Below, piece by piece: positions 45,361-58,900 of a DNA stretch of 64,000 bases. Under the pieces are notes generated by a model, which saw nothing but the letters and a program-made list of their open reading frames with translations, made no database searches and was not told the origin of the DNA. The stretch comes from Anaeramoeba flamelloides (taxonomy: Eukaryota; Metamonada; Anaeramoebidae): contig JANTQA010000042.1 of assembly GCA_027625915.1 (NCBI GenBank), positions 2,244,001-2,308,000 on the forward strand. Reading direction: 5' to 3'. Every line of letters begins with the position of its first letter. The first letter of the stretch is position 1. The position numbers were made by a program, and so were the translations under genes.

Positions 45361-46557
45361 CAATTATTTTTTAATTTAACACAATATTTAGAATACCAAT
45401 TCTTACCCTTTTCATTTCCCCTCTTTGCGGATTTCATAGAATGAATTTCTCATTGGGGCATCTGTTTTAGTTTTTTTATTTTTTATTTTGATTAATATTA
45501 TTTCCATTTCACTCCTACACTAATTAATTATTTTTTTTAAAACTTTTAATCATTTTCAAAAATAAATATTTAAATTAAACAAAATTTACAATTTTCGTTT
45601 TTATTTTTTTTTATAAATATAAACTCTATTCCAAAAATTTTGAAACAACTCGGAATGAAAAATGAAATAATCAAAATCAATTTTTTATTGTTCAAAGCTT
45701 GTGATTAAATAAAGTTGAATCATCTTATATAAAATATTTTTCTGTGAGACTCTTTTTATTTTAAAAAAAAAACAAAATATAAAAAGAAAAATCCAGGGGT
45801 CGCAAATTTTGGGTTTCGAAGAACAAAAAAGTTTATTCCCAAATTAGTTGGTTATAAACTAACTATTCTCGATCGATCAAATATTAGATACTGTCAAAAT
45901 ATCTTGTTTTAGCTTTGATTTTTAAGTTGGAACACAATTGTAACCTTATTACCAACAAACGGGAAAATAAATTATGTCTGGAATTTACTAATTCCTTGAT
46001 TATTTAAGAGAAACGAAAACAAAAAACAAACAAAAAAAAAACAAAAAATCATAAAAATATTTATTCAAATTCAAAATTATTTCTAAAGGGATAAAATGGC
46101 AGTATTTTCATTCTTGGAATTATTTCAGCTATGTACAAAAAATTGGAATTTAACCCATTCTCAAAAATTTCTACCTTTTTTGAAAAAGATTATATTATCC
46201 GGTGAACAAAAAACACCCAAATTAATTTGATATTATAGCCAAAAACAAATGCAATTTATTTTAATCTTAAAAAATCTTCCAAATTTTTTTTAAATACACG
46301 CCCATAACTTTTAAAGAGAGAAAATTCGTTTTCTCACCCATGCCACTAGGTTTTCAAGAATTCAAAAGAATTGAGTAAAATATAAGATTTTTCTCAATAT
46401 TTTTGAATTTTGTAAAACCCCTGTTAGATTTTATTTTTTTTAATTTAAGAAATTAAAAGATAAATTTTAAAATTTTCTTTTTATTTATAAAATTAAAAAA
46501 AAAAAATGTCCACCATATCACTCTACAAGACACGGGGACACTTTAACAATTTCTCAA

Positions 46558-46597
<40 letters not shown>

Positions 46598-48539
46598 CCC
46601 CTTGTTCATAGTTTAGTAATTATAATAGCAACAATACATTATTATTAATAATATCAAAGATATCATGAAAAATTTTATTATTTTCAAAAAGCCTAACATT
46701 GATATTTTTCAATATTTTCACCATTAGGAATTTTTAGTGAATTTTTTAATTTGAGAAATAAAATAAAACCTTTAAATTTTCTCAGTTATTTATAAAATTA
46801 CAAAAAAAAAAAAATGTAAGATTTTATAATGTTGAGGGTTTAAATAGAGAATAAAATAACCATTCCTAACAAAAATAGAAATTCAAGAAAAAACACCCAA
46901 AATTTACCAGAATAATAAAATCATAATTAATATATTTAATTGAAATATAATCTTTTAAATTCTGAAAAATACTACCACTTGATTCTATGTTGGAACTCCA
47001 AACTACCATCTAAACATTATTTCACACGCATACCTGTATTAATTCTAGAAAATTGACAATATATATATATATATATATATATATCAAAATATTATTTTTT
47101 TTTAAATGTTCATTGTCTTTTCAATCAATAGATTATTATAAAACATCTTTAAAACAGAATATACTATTTCAATATAAAATAATTTTTTATAAAAAAAGTT
47201 AAAGATTTCGTGAAATAATTAACATTAAAAGGAAATAATAAAATTTTCTTATATCTGAGAAATTATATAGAAAAATCTCTTAATTGTGATTTTTTATTAT
47301 GTATTTTTTGATTTATTTATCTTATTATTAAAAATAAGTTGTTATTTTCAGTGTTATTTGATGATAAAATTATCAAAAACCACTAAAAGTTAGATTTCAT
47401 AAAGTACAAATATTTTTATTTATTTCTTTTTAATTTGTGATCCAAGAATTGTGACTGAAAAGATTTACTAAATTCACTGAAAATGTATTAAAAAAAAAAT
47501 TATTATTTATTTGATTATTCTATTTCTCTAAAAATGTAAAAAGTTGTTTGATTTGTCAAATTTAATTGAGTAATTTTGAAAATAGGTATACTTTTACCTT
47601 TATAAAAAAAAATAAAAAATGATTAGGGTAAACAGACCTTTAAGTATTAACATTCAATTAGCATGAAAAAAAAAATATTATAGTCCTTAATTGTAACAAT
47701 GTTATTTTACCACTTAGCTGATTGTTCTTCAACGTATTAGGGATATTAATATATATGAAAAAAAATATCTATTTCTTCATAAATCCAAAATTGAAGAAAG
47801 CAACAGTATTAGGCTTGAAATTATTTAACAAAATAACTGTCAATTTTTGATTGTAAATTGAAATTTTTTTTTGTATTTCATTTTATATTCGCCTTTAAAA
47901 TTATGATTTTTTTTTTTTTTTTGGGTAATTATGTAGTGATATTTTTGTCAAAATATACCCGTAGTAAAATTTATTCTGTACTTCAAAATAAAAATCGTGT
48001 TTTTTTTTTTATTGAAGACCTATGACCAACTGACCGTAGAAAATACCAATAAACCGCAAGTGAATCTGGTGTTGATTTCTTAAAGTTCTATTATTTAAAA
48101 GGAAATTCTAAAAAATGAAGGATTAAAATTATAAAATTTATCTCAAAAAATAGAGTTTAATTTTGATAAATGATATTTTTCTCATTAAAATAACAAAAAA
48201 TTTCAAAAATAAAAGAAAAAATTACTAAAAATTTTCAACAAATTGCTTTCCCAATTTAAAAATTAATTAAAAGATCAAGGATTTTACCTTCAAAATTGAT
48301 TTGAACTTAGGCATACCATTGGTTTTGTGAATTAGATGTTACCTTGGTACATGTAGAAAACAAAGTAAGGACTAAAATTTGAAAGACGTAGGTTTTAGTT
48401 CCTGGGAACACATTCTTTTGATCACAGTAAAAAGTAAATTACAAGTGACAATTCCATAATTACATTTTTTTTATCAATTATATTCCAATCTATTAGACTT
48501 ACAATAATTAATTTGAATTTAGGTAAAAAAAGAAAAAAT
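45361..48539. other. intergenic, repeats and one small ORF
   Basis: 45630-45920 is a degenerate third copy of the 55550/61520 repeat (GATCGATCAAATATTAGATA). Small palindromes lie at 46345-46425 and 46430-46500, and a related foldback at 46700-46820. A T run of ~30 lies at 46560-46590, and an AT array at 47059-47084. One small ORF at 46096 is listed separately. Confidence 0.45.
46096..46230 (+). CDS. 44-codon ORF, uncertain
   Basis: ATG-to-TGA frame starting MAVFSFLELFQLCTKNWNLT and ending SGEQKTPKLI. Residue use is balanced, unlike the surrounding noise, so it may be an exon of an unrecognised gene. No donor, acceptor or neighbour exon supports it. A second frame over the same DNA (AMYKKLEFNPFSKISTFFEK) looks equally good, which weakens the case. 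Confidence 0.2.
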   Translation: MAVFSFLELFQLCTKNWNLTHSQKFLPFLKKIILSGEQKTPKLI

Positions 48540-48690
48540 AAATTACCAAAATTTCCTTTTTGAATCACTATTAAAATCTATAACAAGATTAAGAACGATC
48601 AGATAAAAACAAAAATAACTGTTGCTTATTCCAAACACAAGATAATTCTTTTTCATTAATTAGGGGTTGTAAACCTTAAACAATAAAATA
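48540..48690. mobile_element. foldback-element relic at the eL33 promoter
   Basis: Matches the right arm of the 5232-5811 element: AATTACCAAAATTTCC, GAATCACTATTAAAATCTAT, AACAAGATTAAGAACGATCA, ACACAAGATAATTCTTTT, TTGTAAACCTTAAACA. Only one arm remains. It ends about 55 nt before the eL33 start codon, so it lies in the presumptive promoter or 5' UTR. Confidence 0.75.
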
Positions 48691-48743
48691 TTTTTAACAC
48701 TCTTTTTCATTTTTTTATTTTAATCTTTTCAAAGATAAGCAAA

Positions 48744-49130
48744 ATGTCACAAGAACAAAAAAAAGAAGTCAAACCAAAAAAAAAACAAACAAAAAAAAAA
48801 AAAAAACAAAACAAATCCCCAAGATTACACGTTGATGGGATATTCATGGGTTATAGAAGAGGACTGACAACCCAAAAAACAGGAACATCACTCATCAAAA
48901 TTGTTGGTGTCTCCACAAGAAAAGAATCTGAATGGTACCTTGGAAAGAAAGTTGCTTATGTTTATAACGCCTCTCGTCATCACAATGGATCCAATGTAAG
49001 AACCATTTGGGGAAAGATCACCAGCTCACATGGTAACTCTGGTATTGTCCGTGCCAAATTTAAAAGAAACCTTCCAGCCATTGCTATGGGTAGAAAAGTG
49101 AGAGTAATGATGTATCCTTCAAACATCTAA
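48744..49130 (+). CDS. RPL35A: 60S ribosomal protein eL33 (L35A)
   Basis: Component of the cytosolic large ribosomal subunit. An intact, intronless 128-residue ORF. After a Lys-rich start (MSQEQKKEVKPKKKQ) the family core follows: GIFMGYRRGLTTQKTGTSLI, STRKESEWYLGKKVAYVYNA, RTIWGKITSSHGNSGIVRAK and the C-terminal RVMMYPSNI. Length is slightly above the ~110 of animals because of the basic extension. The start is fixed by the first ATG after the T-rich leader. G+C and codon use are higher than in the flanks, as expected of a highly expressed gene. AATAAA-like signals follow at about 49245-49265. Confidence 0.97.
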   Translation: MSQEQKKEVKPKKKQTKKKKKQNKSPRLHVDGIFMGYRRGLTTQKTGTSLIKIVGVSTRKESEWYLGKKVAYVYNASRHHNGSNVRTIWGKITSSHGNSGIVRAKFKRNLPAIAMGRKVRVMMYPSNI

Positions 49131-50610
49131 ATCAGAAAACTCTCTTTATTCTTTTGTTTATTTGAATAATTTGTTAGACTAATCTTGCTCTTTTGAAGAC
49201 CACAAAACAAACATATTTGTATTTTTAAACAATATTATTAATACAAATAAAAGTACCTAAAATAAAAAAACAATTTACATACCACAAACTAATTTCCTTC
49301 CTTTTCTTTTTTTTTTTTTTAATTTTTTTTCTTTGCTTTTTTTTTTTTATTGTTTTTTCTTTCAAAAACAACAACATTTTTTTGGATCTTGAAAACCAAA
49401 AAGAACACTACTTCAATCAAAGGCCCATGTTTGTTGTGAAGACAAATTCTTCAGTTTTTATTTCTCTGTCTTTAATTTATTTTTTTTAGAAAAGGCCTTA
49501 CTCGTTTCATGAAGAATGACTAAAGTTTTTTGATTCGTTCTAAACAGGTTATTTAAATAAACCACCAAACCAAACCAAACCAAACCAGACAGTCATTATC
49601 AAAAAGTGAAAATCAAAAGTTTTCAAAAGTTTCCACAAAATTGTTCAACAACTTTCTTATTACTGTTTGGTGAAGAATTTTTTCCAAGAAATAACAAAAC
49701 AAAAAATTACTTTTTAGTACTATTTTTCGTTCAAAAAATTAATGTAATTACATAAATGACATTGAGTGAATTTAACAAAACTCAACATATACCCGATTTC
49801 CATCAGACACTCTACCAAACTCAAACATTTCCTATTATATACCAGTACGTAACCTAAAAATTACTTACATGATGTATATACCCAATAGTACCAAAACTTC
49901 CTTAGAGAGCTTCAAGTAGACAATTCAAAAAAAAAAAAAATATTTCACCTGAATGTAAAATTGTTATTTTATATAAATTTATCTCTAAATACTAATCTTT
50001 CTGAAAAGTTCTCCAAAAGGTGTTTTCACTCGGTTAAAATATTTTTGAGTATTTTCGATTTTGAACTATTTTCAGAAATATTTCAAAGAACTAGTTTAAT
50101 TTCATTTAATTAGTCCAATAAAATAACTTTTAAAAATAATCTCGTTTTTACCTTTGATCATTTATATAGATACAAAATAATTGACAAATAAATCAAAGTA
50201 GGTGAAAAAAATATTTTTTTTGACATAATTCAGGGCAAACCCATGTAAATTGAAAATTACTATTTACAAAAATTTTATTATCTTTTTTCTTTGATTTTTC
50301 CATATTTTTAAAGAATTTAACAGATCTAGTTTGTGTTTTTTAATATCAAATTATATCATCATTGTTATTTAGATGAATAGTAAATATTTATTTATTCTTG
50401 GATGCTAGAAATACAATTATTTTTTCAAACTTGGTCATTTGAGATATCTACCTATTTGGCACCCAACAGGAATATTGTTTGTTTTCTGAATAAAAAGAAT
50501 ATAATTAAAAAAGAAAAGAAGAAATCTTCAAAATTCTTAGATATTAAAACTCTTTAAAAATATTTTCATTGTACTTGTGGGTATATATAGAAAAAAAAAA
50601 ATAAATCATT
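49131..50610. other. gene-free stretch after eL33
   Basis: Short tandem CCAAA units at 49563-49590 (ACCAAACCAAACCAAACC). The minus strand near 49507-49515 has ATGAAACGA followed by GTAAGG, a possible tiny first exon, but no matching second exon in phase. Otherwise nothing supported. Confidence 0.35.
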
Positions 50611-51882
50611 AATTAGAGGTTATGATGATAACATATATTATCATGATATTTATAATAAAATCATGATAATATTAAAAAAATTTGTGATTAGTCCAACTTT
50701 ATAGCGAAAAATCATAAAATGGATATTCAACATTATCATGATATAAAATAATTATCACAATAAAATGAAAAATTATTTTTTTGAAATCACCATAAAAAAA
50801 ATATAGTGACTTTTACAACACTTTCCCCTTTAATAAAGTTTAGAAAGTGTTTGTAAGTGTTGTTAATTGTCATCAAGTGTTTGAAAATTTTGAAAGATAA
50901 AAAAATTTTTATAAGTACCATGAGTTTAATTGTAATGGAAAAAATTTTTTTTTTTACTTTTCATTTTTTTTTGAACAAAAAATAAAATCTCAAACGATTT
51001 TTATTATATTACTAATAATAATCCATCTCAACAATATACTTAAATATAAAATAGATGTGCTTTTTTTTAAAATAATTTTTTTATCTTGAAAAGTTAAATA
51101 ACCAAAAATTATAAGGAATAATTTTAATTCTTATAGGAGATCGATCAAACAAAAAACTCTATACTCGAATTGTGTTTTTTATTCAATACAAAGATGCTCA
51201 AAGAAGAAGGATAAGAAGAATAAGAAGACAACAATTGTTCAAAAAATCTTAATCATAGGTGATCATCTGGCAAGGGTGTTGAGAAATCTTTTGAAAAGTT
51301 ATCCAACTCTTTCAACTTTCTTAGAATATTAAAAAATGTTTTCACCTAAGAACACATTCTTTCAAGAAGGAGATAAAGTGTAGGTTTTTTTAGGAGCTAA
51401 TTATTCAGCACAATTTACAGCACCAAGATTGACAGAGAAAATATTTATTTCTCTATCGTTCTTATAGTTGTTGATCTTGAAGGATCGATAGTTTTGTTAA
51501 TCAAACCAAAATGAAAACACAATAAAACACTTTGATCTGATCCTTGATTGAATCTAGTATATTTTATGTTGTTTTTTCAAAGAATAACTCTTAACCACCT
51601 AATCTATTTCTTGATCAAAAAAAATTTCATTGTAAAAATATTGCTGAATTAGTCCCAAAAATACATCAACTATTTTATCGCGATTACTTTTTTATCACGA
51701 TATCTTGGCACTTATCACGATTGTTTAATAATTATCGCGATTTTATGGAATATAGAGATTTGTCATATTATCGCAATAATCTTTAATATCGTGATTTTCT
51801 AAAATATTGCGATTTGATGGAAATTATCGCGATTTTTGTAACTTTATTGTGAATTAAGCATGATATCATCAAAACCTCTATT
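50611..51882. mobile_element. ~1.27-kb element with TAGAGGTT inverted ends
   Basis: The ends are inverted: AATTAGAGGTTATGATGATA at 50611 and, reversed, TAATAGAGGTTTTGATGATA at 51882. Both subterminal regions carry repeated near-palindromes: TTATCATGATA on the left (50640-50760) and TTATCGCGATT/TATCACGAT on the right (51675-51835). Such arrays are typical of transposase-binding subterminal repeats. The interior (51120-51600) has scattered protein-like scraps (DAQRRRIRRIRRQQLF) but no ORF. The target duplication is unclear. Confidence 0.7.
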
Positions 51883-52372
51883 ATAAGCTCCATCCAAAAA
51901 TGTGTGGCAAAAAAATATCCATCAATATAAGAATAAATTCGTTATTCAGTTATTAAACTCAAAACTTTAGACAAAAAAAAACGAAGCCATTAATAATAAT
52001 AAAACTCTTGATTAAAATTTGTGTTTATTGATCAAAGTTCGAAGAATAAAAAATAAAAATAAAAAAAAAAAAATTGCCCCTGATTTTTGGAAAAATATCC
52101 AAAATTAGTAATGTCGATTTAACAATCTTTAGTTCGATCTTTTTTTCAATTTTTTTTTTTTGATAATGTAAAATCATACTTCAATATATTTTTGATTTGA
52201 TCTTTAGATTTTTTGTTTTTCATATGATCATTAACTTTTTGTTTTTCCCATTAACTTTTTTTTTGTGTTTTTTTTTTTTTTTTTTTTTTTTAAAACATTT
52301 AAAAAAAGCAAACTGAATGAAAAAAAAAAAAAAAAAAACTTTTATTTTTTTTTTTTTTTTTGTTTATCTCAC
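51883..52372. other. gene-free stretch with homopolymers
   Basis: Long T and A runs at 52270-52355. Nothing coding supported. Confidence 0.45.
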
Positions 52373-52425
52373 CTCTTTAATTGAAGTGTACAACTGTTCT
52401 GAGCAATTTTTCCACCAAAGTCCAT
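52373..52425 (-). CDS. candidate first exon (MDFGGKIAQ)
   Basis: Minus-strand ATG at 52425 reads MDFGGKIAQNSCTLQLK and then meets a GTGAGA donor (GT at 52372-52371). Composition is coding-like and the donor is reasonable. No downstream exon was found in the homopolymer-rich DNA at lower coordinates, and the family is not recognised. It lies ~560 bp beyond the end of TRAPPC11 on the same strand. Confidence 0.28.
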
Positions 52426-52989
52426 CGAAGTCAACTCAATTATTTAGAATCAAAAGAATTTTTGGTTGATTTCTTATCACATCTCTTCTGAACTTTGTTA
52501 AATTTTGGACAATAATAATAACAAAGTAAAAATGAAAAAAATGAAGAATTCGAAAAAATAATGAAATGAGAAATTTGACTCTATTATTTTTTCAAAATTA
52601 AAAATTTTGCAAAATAATTTTAATTCAAAAAAAATATTTAGAATCCATTAATAAAACTTCAAAATACAAGAAATTAAGTATGATATGTTAAAAAACATAT
52701 TATTGTTGTACATTTTGTATAATTGAATTAATATTAAGAAATAATTATTGAAATAAAAAATGCCCTATATTATTGGAAATAGCTTATGTGGTCTATTTGA
52801 AATTTCGCATAAATTTCAAAAAAAAATTTACATCTTATTTTAAAAAAGTTGAATTTAACCAGATGATTTGTAACTTTTATTCTGATTTAATATTGAATTT
52901 TATAAATGGAAAAAAATAAATAAAAATTAAAATAAAAAAAATATGTTTGAAATTTTCTCTATAATTTATTTCAAAAAGAATTGTTTTTT

Positions 52990-55900
52990 TTACTTCTTTT
53001 TAGAAGGCAATATAAAAATGTGGAATTTTTTTTTCGTTTCGGTAAGTTCATAATTCGAATTTGTATCAAAAATTTTCACCGAAGGCAAAGACAAAGTCCC
53101 AGTAATAATAGGTATTAAATTATAATTTAATTTTCTCGTTGCCCTGGGTAATATTTGGAAAGTAGTATCAACAAATCCAGAAAATAAAAATTCTTCACTA
53201 TGAGAAACATGTACCATGATCTTTTGAAATCTATCCGAATGATTATGAATTAAATATTTACATACCATTTGCTCGCCTACCCTTCCCTGAGAGGGGAAAT
53301 CAATATCGAGTGTTAAGACCTTTTTCACAAAATTAACTTTTGGAATTGTGATTTTTTTTGTTATTAAAAATTGTTTATCATTTTCCTTCTTTGCGTTGAA
53401 ATTATTTCTTTGGTATTTGAGAATTATACTCCCAATATTTACTTCTTTTTCATACTTTGTTTGTTTTTTAGCCTTTCTTTTATTCCTTTTATTCCTAATT
53501 TTCTTCTTTTGTTGATTTTTATTTTCGTTTAATTGTAAAACCGAATTTGGCTTTAAATAAAAGCAAGTTTGATGGATTTCATTAGGCTTTAAATTAACAT
53601 TTTCATCTTCACTCAGACATTTATTATCATCATTACCATTGCCGTTACCGTTACCGTTACCGTTACCGTTACCGTTACCATTATTATTTTCGACTGGTAT
53701 ATTTATATCAGAATTTATTTTTTCAAAAGATTTACCAATAATTTCACCAAACCCATCATTTAATAATAAACTAATTTCTTTTAAGATTAAATGAGATTTA
53801 GTTTGCATTATTATTTCTGAAGATAAAATAAAATTTTGTTTATTTAATAAATATAAGGCACCTTTATTAAGGATTTCTTTTGATAAAGAATAAAAGTAAA
53901 AATTGTGTTCAAATGGATGTGTAAAATTAATTGAATAATTTTCAACAAAAATGCCTTTATAACCAAGTTTATGCAAATATTTTAGTTTAATATTTAAGTC
54001 AAATATCCCTTCATGCTCACTTTTAACAAAAATTATTATTTTCTTTTCGCTTTGTGGCTTTGTTTCCATTATTTTTATATTATAAATCGATTTAATTTCA
54101 TTTAATCCCTTATTATCAATCATTTCATTCGTTTTGTTCGTTTCATTCGTTTCGTTAGTTTCATTTAAACCATTTAATTGATCCATGGAATATAACTTCA
54201 TTTTTTTTGTTTTTTCAAAAACTAATTCACTATTCATTAAATGATCAGAATTAGTTTCAAGTATTAAATTAATTTGAAAAAGTTCTCCTACAAAAGCTGT
54301 CTGTTGTGATTTTATTTTTAAATTTAATTCTTTTCTTGGTCTTAAAATTTCAATTGTTGATCGATTTGGAAAATTCATTTCTTTTTTATAATCATTATAA
54401 TGATGAATCCCATTGGTATTATTAAGAGTTGAATTATTATTAAATTCAAAAGGGTTCCAAATAAAATATATACCTTCTTCTTCATCGCCTAAAAGTAATT
54501 TAATTGTTCTAATTTTTAATTTACCAATATGGCTTGCTTTAAACTGAAATTGGAAAAATGATTTTTTATTGGGATGGAAAATTAGATTTGATTCATTATC
54601 GTTTTCTATTGAATCTTTATTTTTGTTTTTATTTTGATCTTCAAATTCTTGTTTATTTCCTTTCTCTTTTTCTTCTCTGGTGTCTTTCTTATCCCCTTCT
54701 TCTTGGGTTTGATCATCTTTAGAAAAAACAACCATTCGATTATACGAACTAATATTAAAATCCAAATATAATTTTTTAAAAGTAATTGATTTTGGGAAAT
54801 TAGATTCAAACGAAAGTTTTAAATATATGTTTTCATTTAACTTTACTTGAAATTGTGTAAAATGCGCTTTGAATAAAATTAATGGTGATATTGGAAATTG
54901 TGGATTCATATTAATTATTTCATGTGGCTTTAATTTTTGCTTTTCTTTTTCTGAATCCTATTAATCATTAAATGAAAAGAAAAAATGAAAAAATTCAAAA
55001 TATAAAGAAATTAACAAAATGAGTATTAAAAATATCTTTAAAAAATATTTTAAAAACTGTTACATTGCATTTAATAATATTTATTAGTGATCTTTTATTA
55101 TATTTATTAGAAAAAAATTAATATAAAAAAGTTTTTCTTCGAAAAAATACTCAAAAACTTTTAAATCTCACCAATCAAAATTATGAAATTTATGTTTGAT
55201 TTATTTATTTATTCATTAAGAGAAAGGAGTTATTAAAGAAAGTTTATCAAAATAAAAAATAGACAAGAAATTTTTTTTTTTTTTTTTTTTTGGAAATTCT
55301 TTCATCAAAGCTTTTAGGGCAAGAAAACTTAAGGTAATCAAGAAAAAATAATAATAAAAAATTGAAAAAAAAAAATATTTTGAATAATAAAAAAAAGTGT
55401 ATAAATTTGTATACTTTGCACCACAATCAGTAGAGGTAGTGCCTAGGTTTTTTTTTAATTTAAAAGAATTGAGTAAAATCAAATATTTTAATCAATTCTT
55501 TTGAATTAAAAAAAACTTAACGAGTTTGGAACATCAAATTATTAATCACAGAATGTGGAAAATTTATTTATTATATATACTAAACCCCAATTCAAAATTT
55601 TTAACACATCAAAATTCAATTTTTGAAAAAAACTATCTTATTTAATCAATTCTAGAAGAAATACCAAATTAGAACCATTCATTAATTGAAATATTAATAA
55701 TTGTATATAAATTACAATACTCACAAAATAAAAAATAAATAATTATCAATACTAATAAATTAAGGGTGTGTTAAAAATTTTGGAGATAGCAAAATAAAAA
55801 AATGCATTGGTAAATTTGTTTAAATTCATTTAGGAATATTGATCGATCAAAGGGTTAGATACTATTGACTAATTTTATTTGAGTTCTTCTATTTTGAACA

Positions 55901-58900
55901 ACCCAACCTTACCCTATATCAATGGTTGAAAAAAAATTTGATCGACCAAAACAAGTTAGGCAATTCAAAATAAAATGAAAACAAAATACTAAAAGATGAA
56001 AAAATGATTTTCCTATTGTACAAAAATCAAAATTATTTGCAATTTGAATGAAATTGTATTATTGTGATTGCTTGGGCCATTTTAACTGTGTGGAAAATTT
56101 TGAATTTTAGTTTATTTTTGTTTGAATTACCCCCCCCACACACACACACCTTGCCAAGACAGAACGAATTCCACTAAGTGCTGTTGAGTATAATAAAGTG
56201 TCTATGTTTTTTTGAGGTTTTCTATTTTATTTGGAAAATCTATTGATTTTTGTTAGGTTTTTTTGAGTTTTCTATTTTATTTGTGAAGTGTTCTAGGTTT
56301 TTTTGAGGTTTTCTATTTTATGTGGAAGTGTTCTGGGTTTTTTGAGTTTTCGATTTATTCGGAAGTGCCTCGGTTTTCTTGAGGTTTTCTAATTTATTTG
56401 GAAAATTTTAAGAAATTTTCGGTTTATTTCAAAAAGTAAAAAAAACCTAACCGAAATCTATTGATTTTCCAAATAAATAGAAAACTCAAGAAAACCTAAC
56501 AAAAATTTATTGATTTTCCAAATAAACAGAAAACTCAAGAAAAGCTAGCAACAACCAAGAGGGATTAATACCCCCCCCCCTTAAATAATAATAATAATAA
56601 ACATATACTGTTTTTCTCCTGTTCATTTTCTAAAAAAACTCAATTTATTTGAAAAAAAGAAACTTATAAAAAAAATTTTTTATTTGAATTTTTTATTTGC
56701 ACTTTTTCTTATTTTCCTAATTGGCCAACATGTTTACTAGAGGGCTGTATAGTTGATGGGCGGTGATATTTTTTGAAAATTGTGACCAAAGTAATTATTT
56801 TCCAAAATGCTTGAATCGTTTTCGGGAATGGTATATATTTTGAGCAAATCTTTCGAATTGGAATTAACGTAAAGTATTTTTAGATTTAATCTAGAGATCA
56901 GGAAAGTTTATGAAAAATGACTTGAGCAATGTAAAAATGGAATTTTTTTTTAATAATGGATCCAGTGTTTAAAATCATGAGGTTGTACTAATAAAAAAAG
57001 AATAAGATTTAATTTTTGATTGAAAATCAAATTAATTTTGACTCGTAAAAAATGAAAATTTAAATTGAATGTGTGGTGATTTTTGAGATGGGAGTTCAAA
57101 AGAAGAAGAAAAAATAATATCTATCTAAAAATAAAAACAAAACAAAAAAAAAGAAGCAATTAAAAAAAAAAATAAAAAAAATTAACACTTACACTAATTA
57201 TCGAAATTAATTTTGATTGTAATATACATTTGGTTTCTTCCTGTATATTCAATTTAGGCACTAACAATTCTAATAGGCATTTAACGAAATCTCTCCAATT
57301 TTTTAATTGTAGCCCACATTCCAAAGAATATAACAAAACTGTTGATAGTTCCTTATACCATTTATCTTGTCTAAATTTTTCCGAAATATGGTCTATAAAT
57401 TTCTTAGCAAATTTAAATTCGCCCTCTTCAAAATATTCCTTTGCAATTTTAGTTGCTATGGTGGTTATCAGCCTCTCGCAATGTGGTTTTTGTTCTGAAT
57501 AATTGCGATAGGCCTTTCTTAATAAATCCAAAATTTCTGTTGAATGATCAAATTGTATTTCGGAATAAAGCTCTCTAAAATAATCGTCGTCTTCGGTTTG
57601 CTTGCTAACAACTTGGAGCGGGTCGTCTAAGGTTAATACCCAATTTGGTTGGCCAACATAATTACAATTTGAAAAATCATAAATCCTTTCATAAACTGTT
57701 GCAGGCTGAAACATTTTGACATTTAATTTTGATAATTTCTTCTTAAATTTTTTCTTTAATGTTTGGATAATGGTCTTGCGTTCAATGGAATAGTTTGCTG
57801 CTGAATTGTAATAAAACCCAATGTTCTCATAGCAATTTTTGATTGGGGACAATTTCTCAATCGGGATTAGTTCTAAATAATTTGCAAACATTTTATATTG
57901 CTGAGAGATCCAAACAAAAGTTAAAAATTTATAGTCTTTACCCTCCAATGGGATGCTATTACCAAATGAGATATGTTCTTGAAACTGATCAACGGCGTTA
58001 GAGTATTGGTTTAATTTTAAATACTGGAAGAGGATTTTTAAATTTATCACTTCGCTAACGGCCCTCAATTCTGTGGGGCTCGTTCGTCGAATCGAAATAT
58101 TTGATAAGAATTTATACGACCTCAAATAATATTTTAGTGATGCCTTATATTCACCTTGCATTTCAGAATAAAACCCACACTTAAAATATAGTCTTACAAA
58201 GATCGAGGCTTGTTTTTTTTTCATATAAAAGTCTCGGTTTTTTTTGACTTTTCGGATTCTTTCTTTTAAATATCTATTGATCGATTCTTTGAAATTTAGT
58301 AGTACAGCCTCTTTACTCTCTTTTGGGTTTGATTCATACCAAAACACAAACGTGCCTTGTCGGGTATCAAATTGTGTTTTTTGTTTGATCGTTAATATTT
58401 GATTTTCAAATTGCTCCTCTTTTGTTTTTTATTTTTTTTTTTTTATAGTTGGTTTGGGTTTGGGGTTTTTGTTTTTTTTTTTTTTAAGATTTTAATGTTT
58501 AAATGAGGGAATGACAAAAGATCAGATCGAGAAATTAATTAAGTTTACAAAAATTAATTCTGAAAGAAAATTATTATTTTGGATTACAACCAGATTATTG
58601 TTGTAAGGATTGAAAATTTTTTTTGTTCCTTTGTCTAATAATTTTCGGATAATCTTTTTTGGGAAATGGATTGACCTTTTGAATGAAATGTATTACCAAA
58701 AGAAATTGTGGTTAGTTTTCCTTTAATTTTCATTTTATTGATAAACTTTTAAAAAAGATATATTTGCAATTCGTTTAAAAAAAATTGGGTACCAAAAAAG
58801 TGTTTTTTATTAATCCATAAAAATTGGTCTTCAAAAGTTTGCTAACTGTTTTCTAGATCCCATTTTTAAAACTATTTTGTCATACTTTTTTTAAAATGGA

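Larger units (their letters stand above)
54958..57192. other. 2.2-kb TRAPPC11 intron 2, repeat-filled
   Basis: Donor GTAAGT (57192) to acceptor TTAATAG (54958). In order along the plus strand it holds a small palindrome (55440-55522), a dispersed repeat (55550-56130), a hairpin-module locus (56165-56550), an AAT run (56587-56602) and a coding-like island (56738-56890). A second acceptor at 57130 (TTTTTAG) opens a phase-0 frame (IDIIFSSSFELPSQKSPH), but no good donor follows it. Confidence 0.7.
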
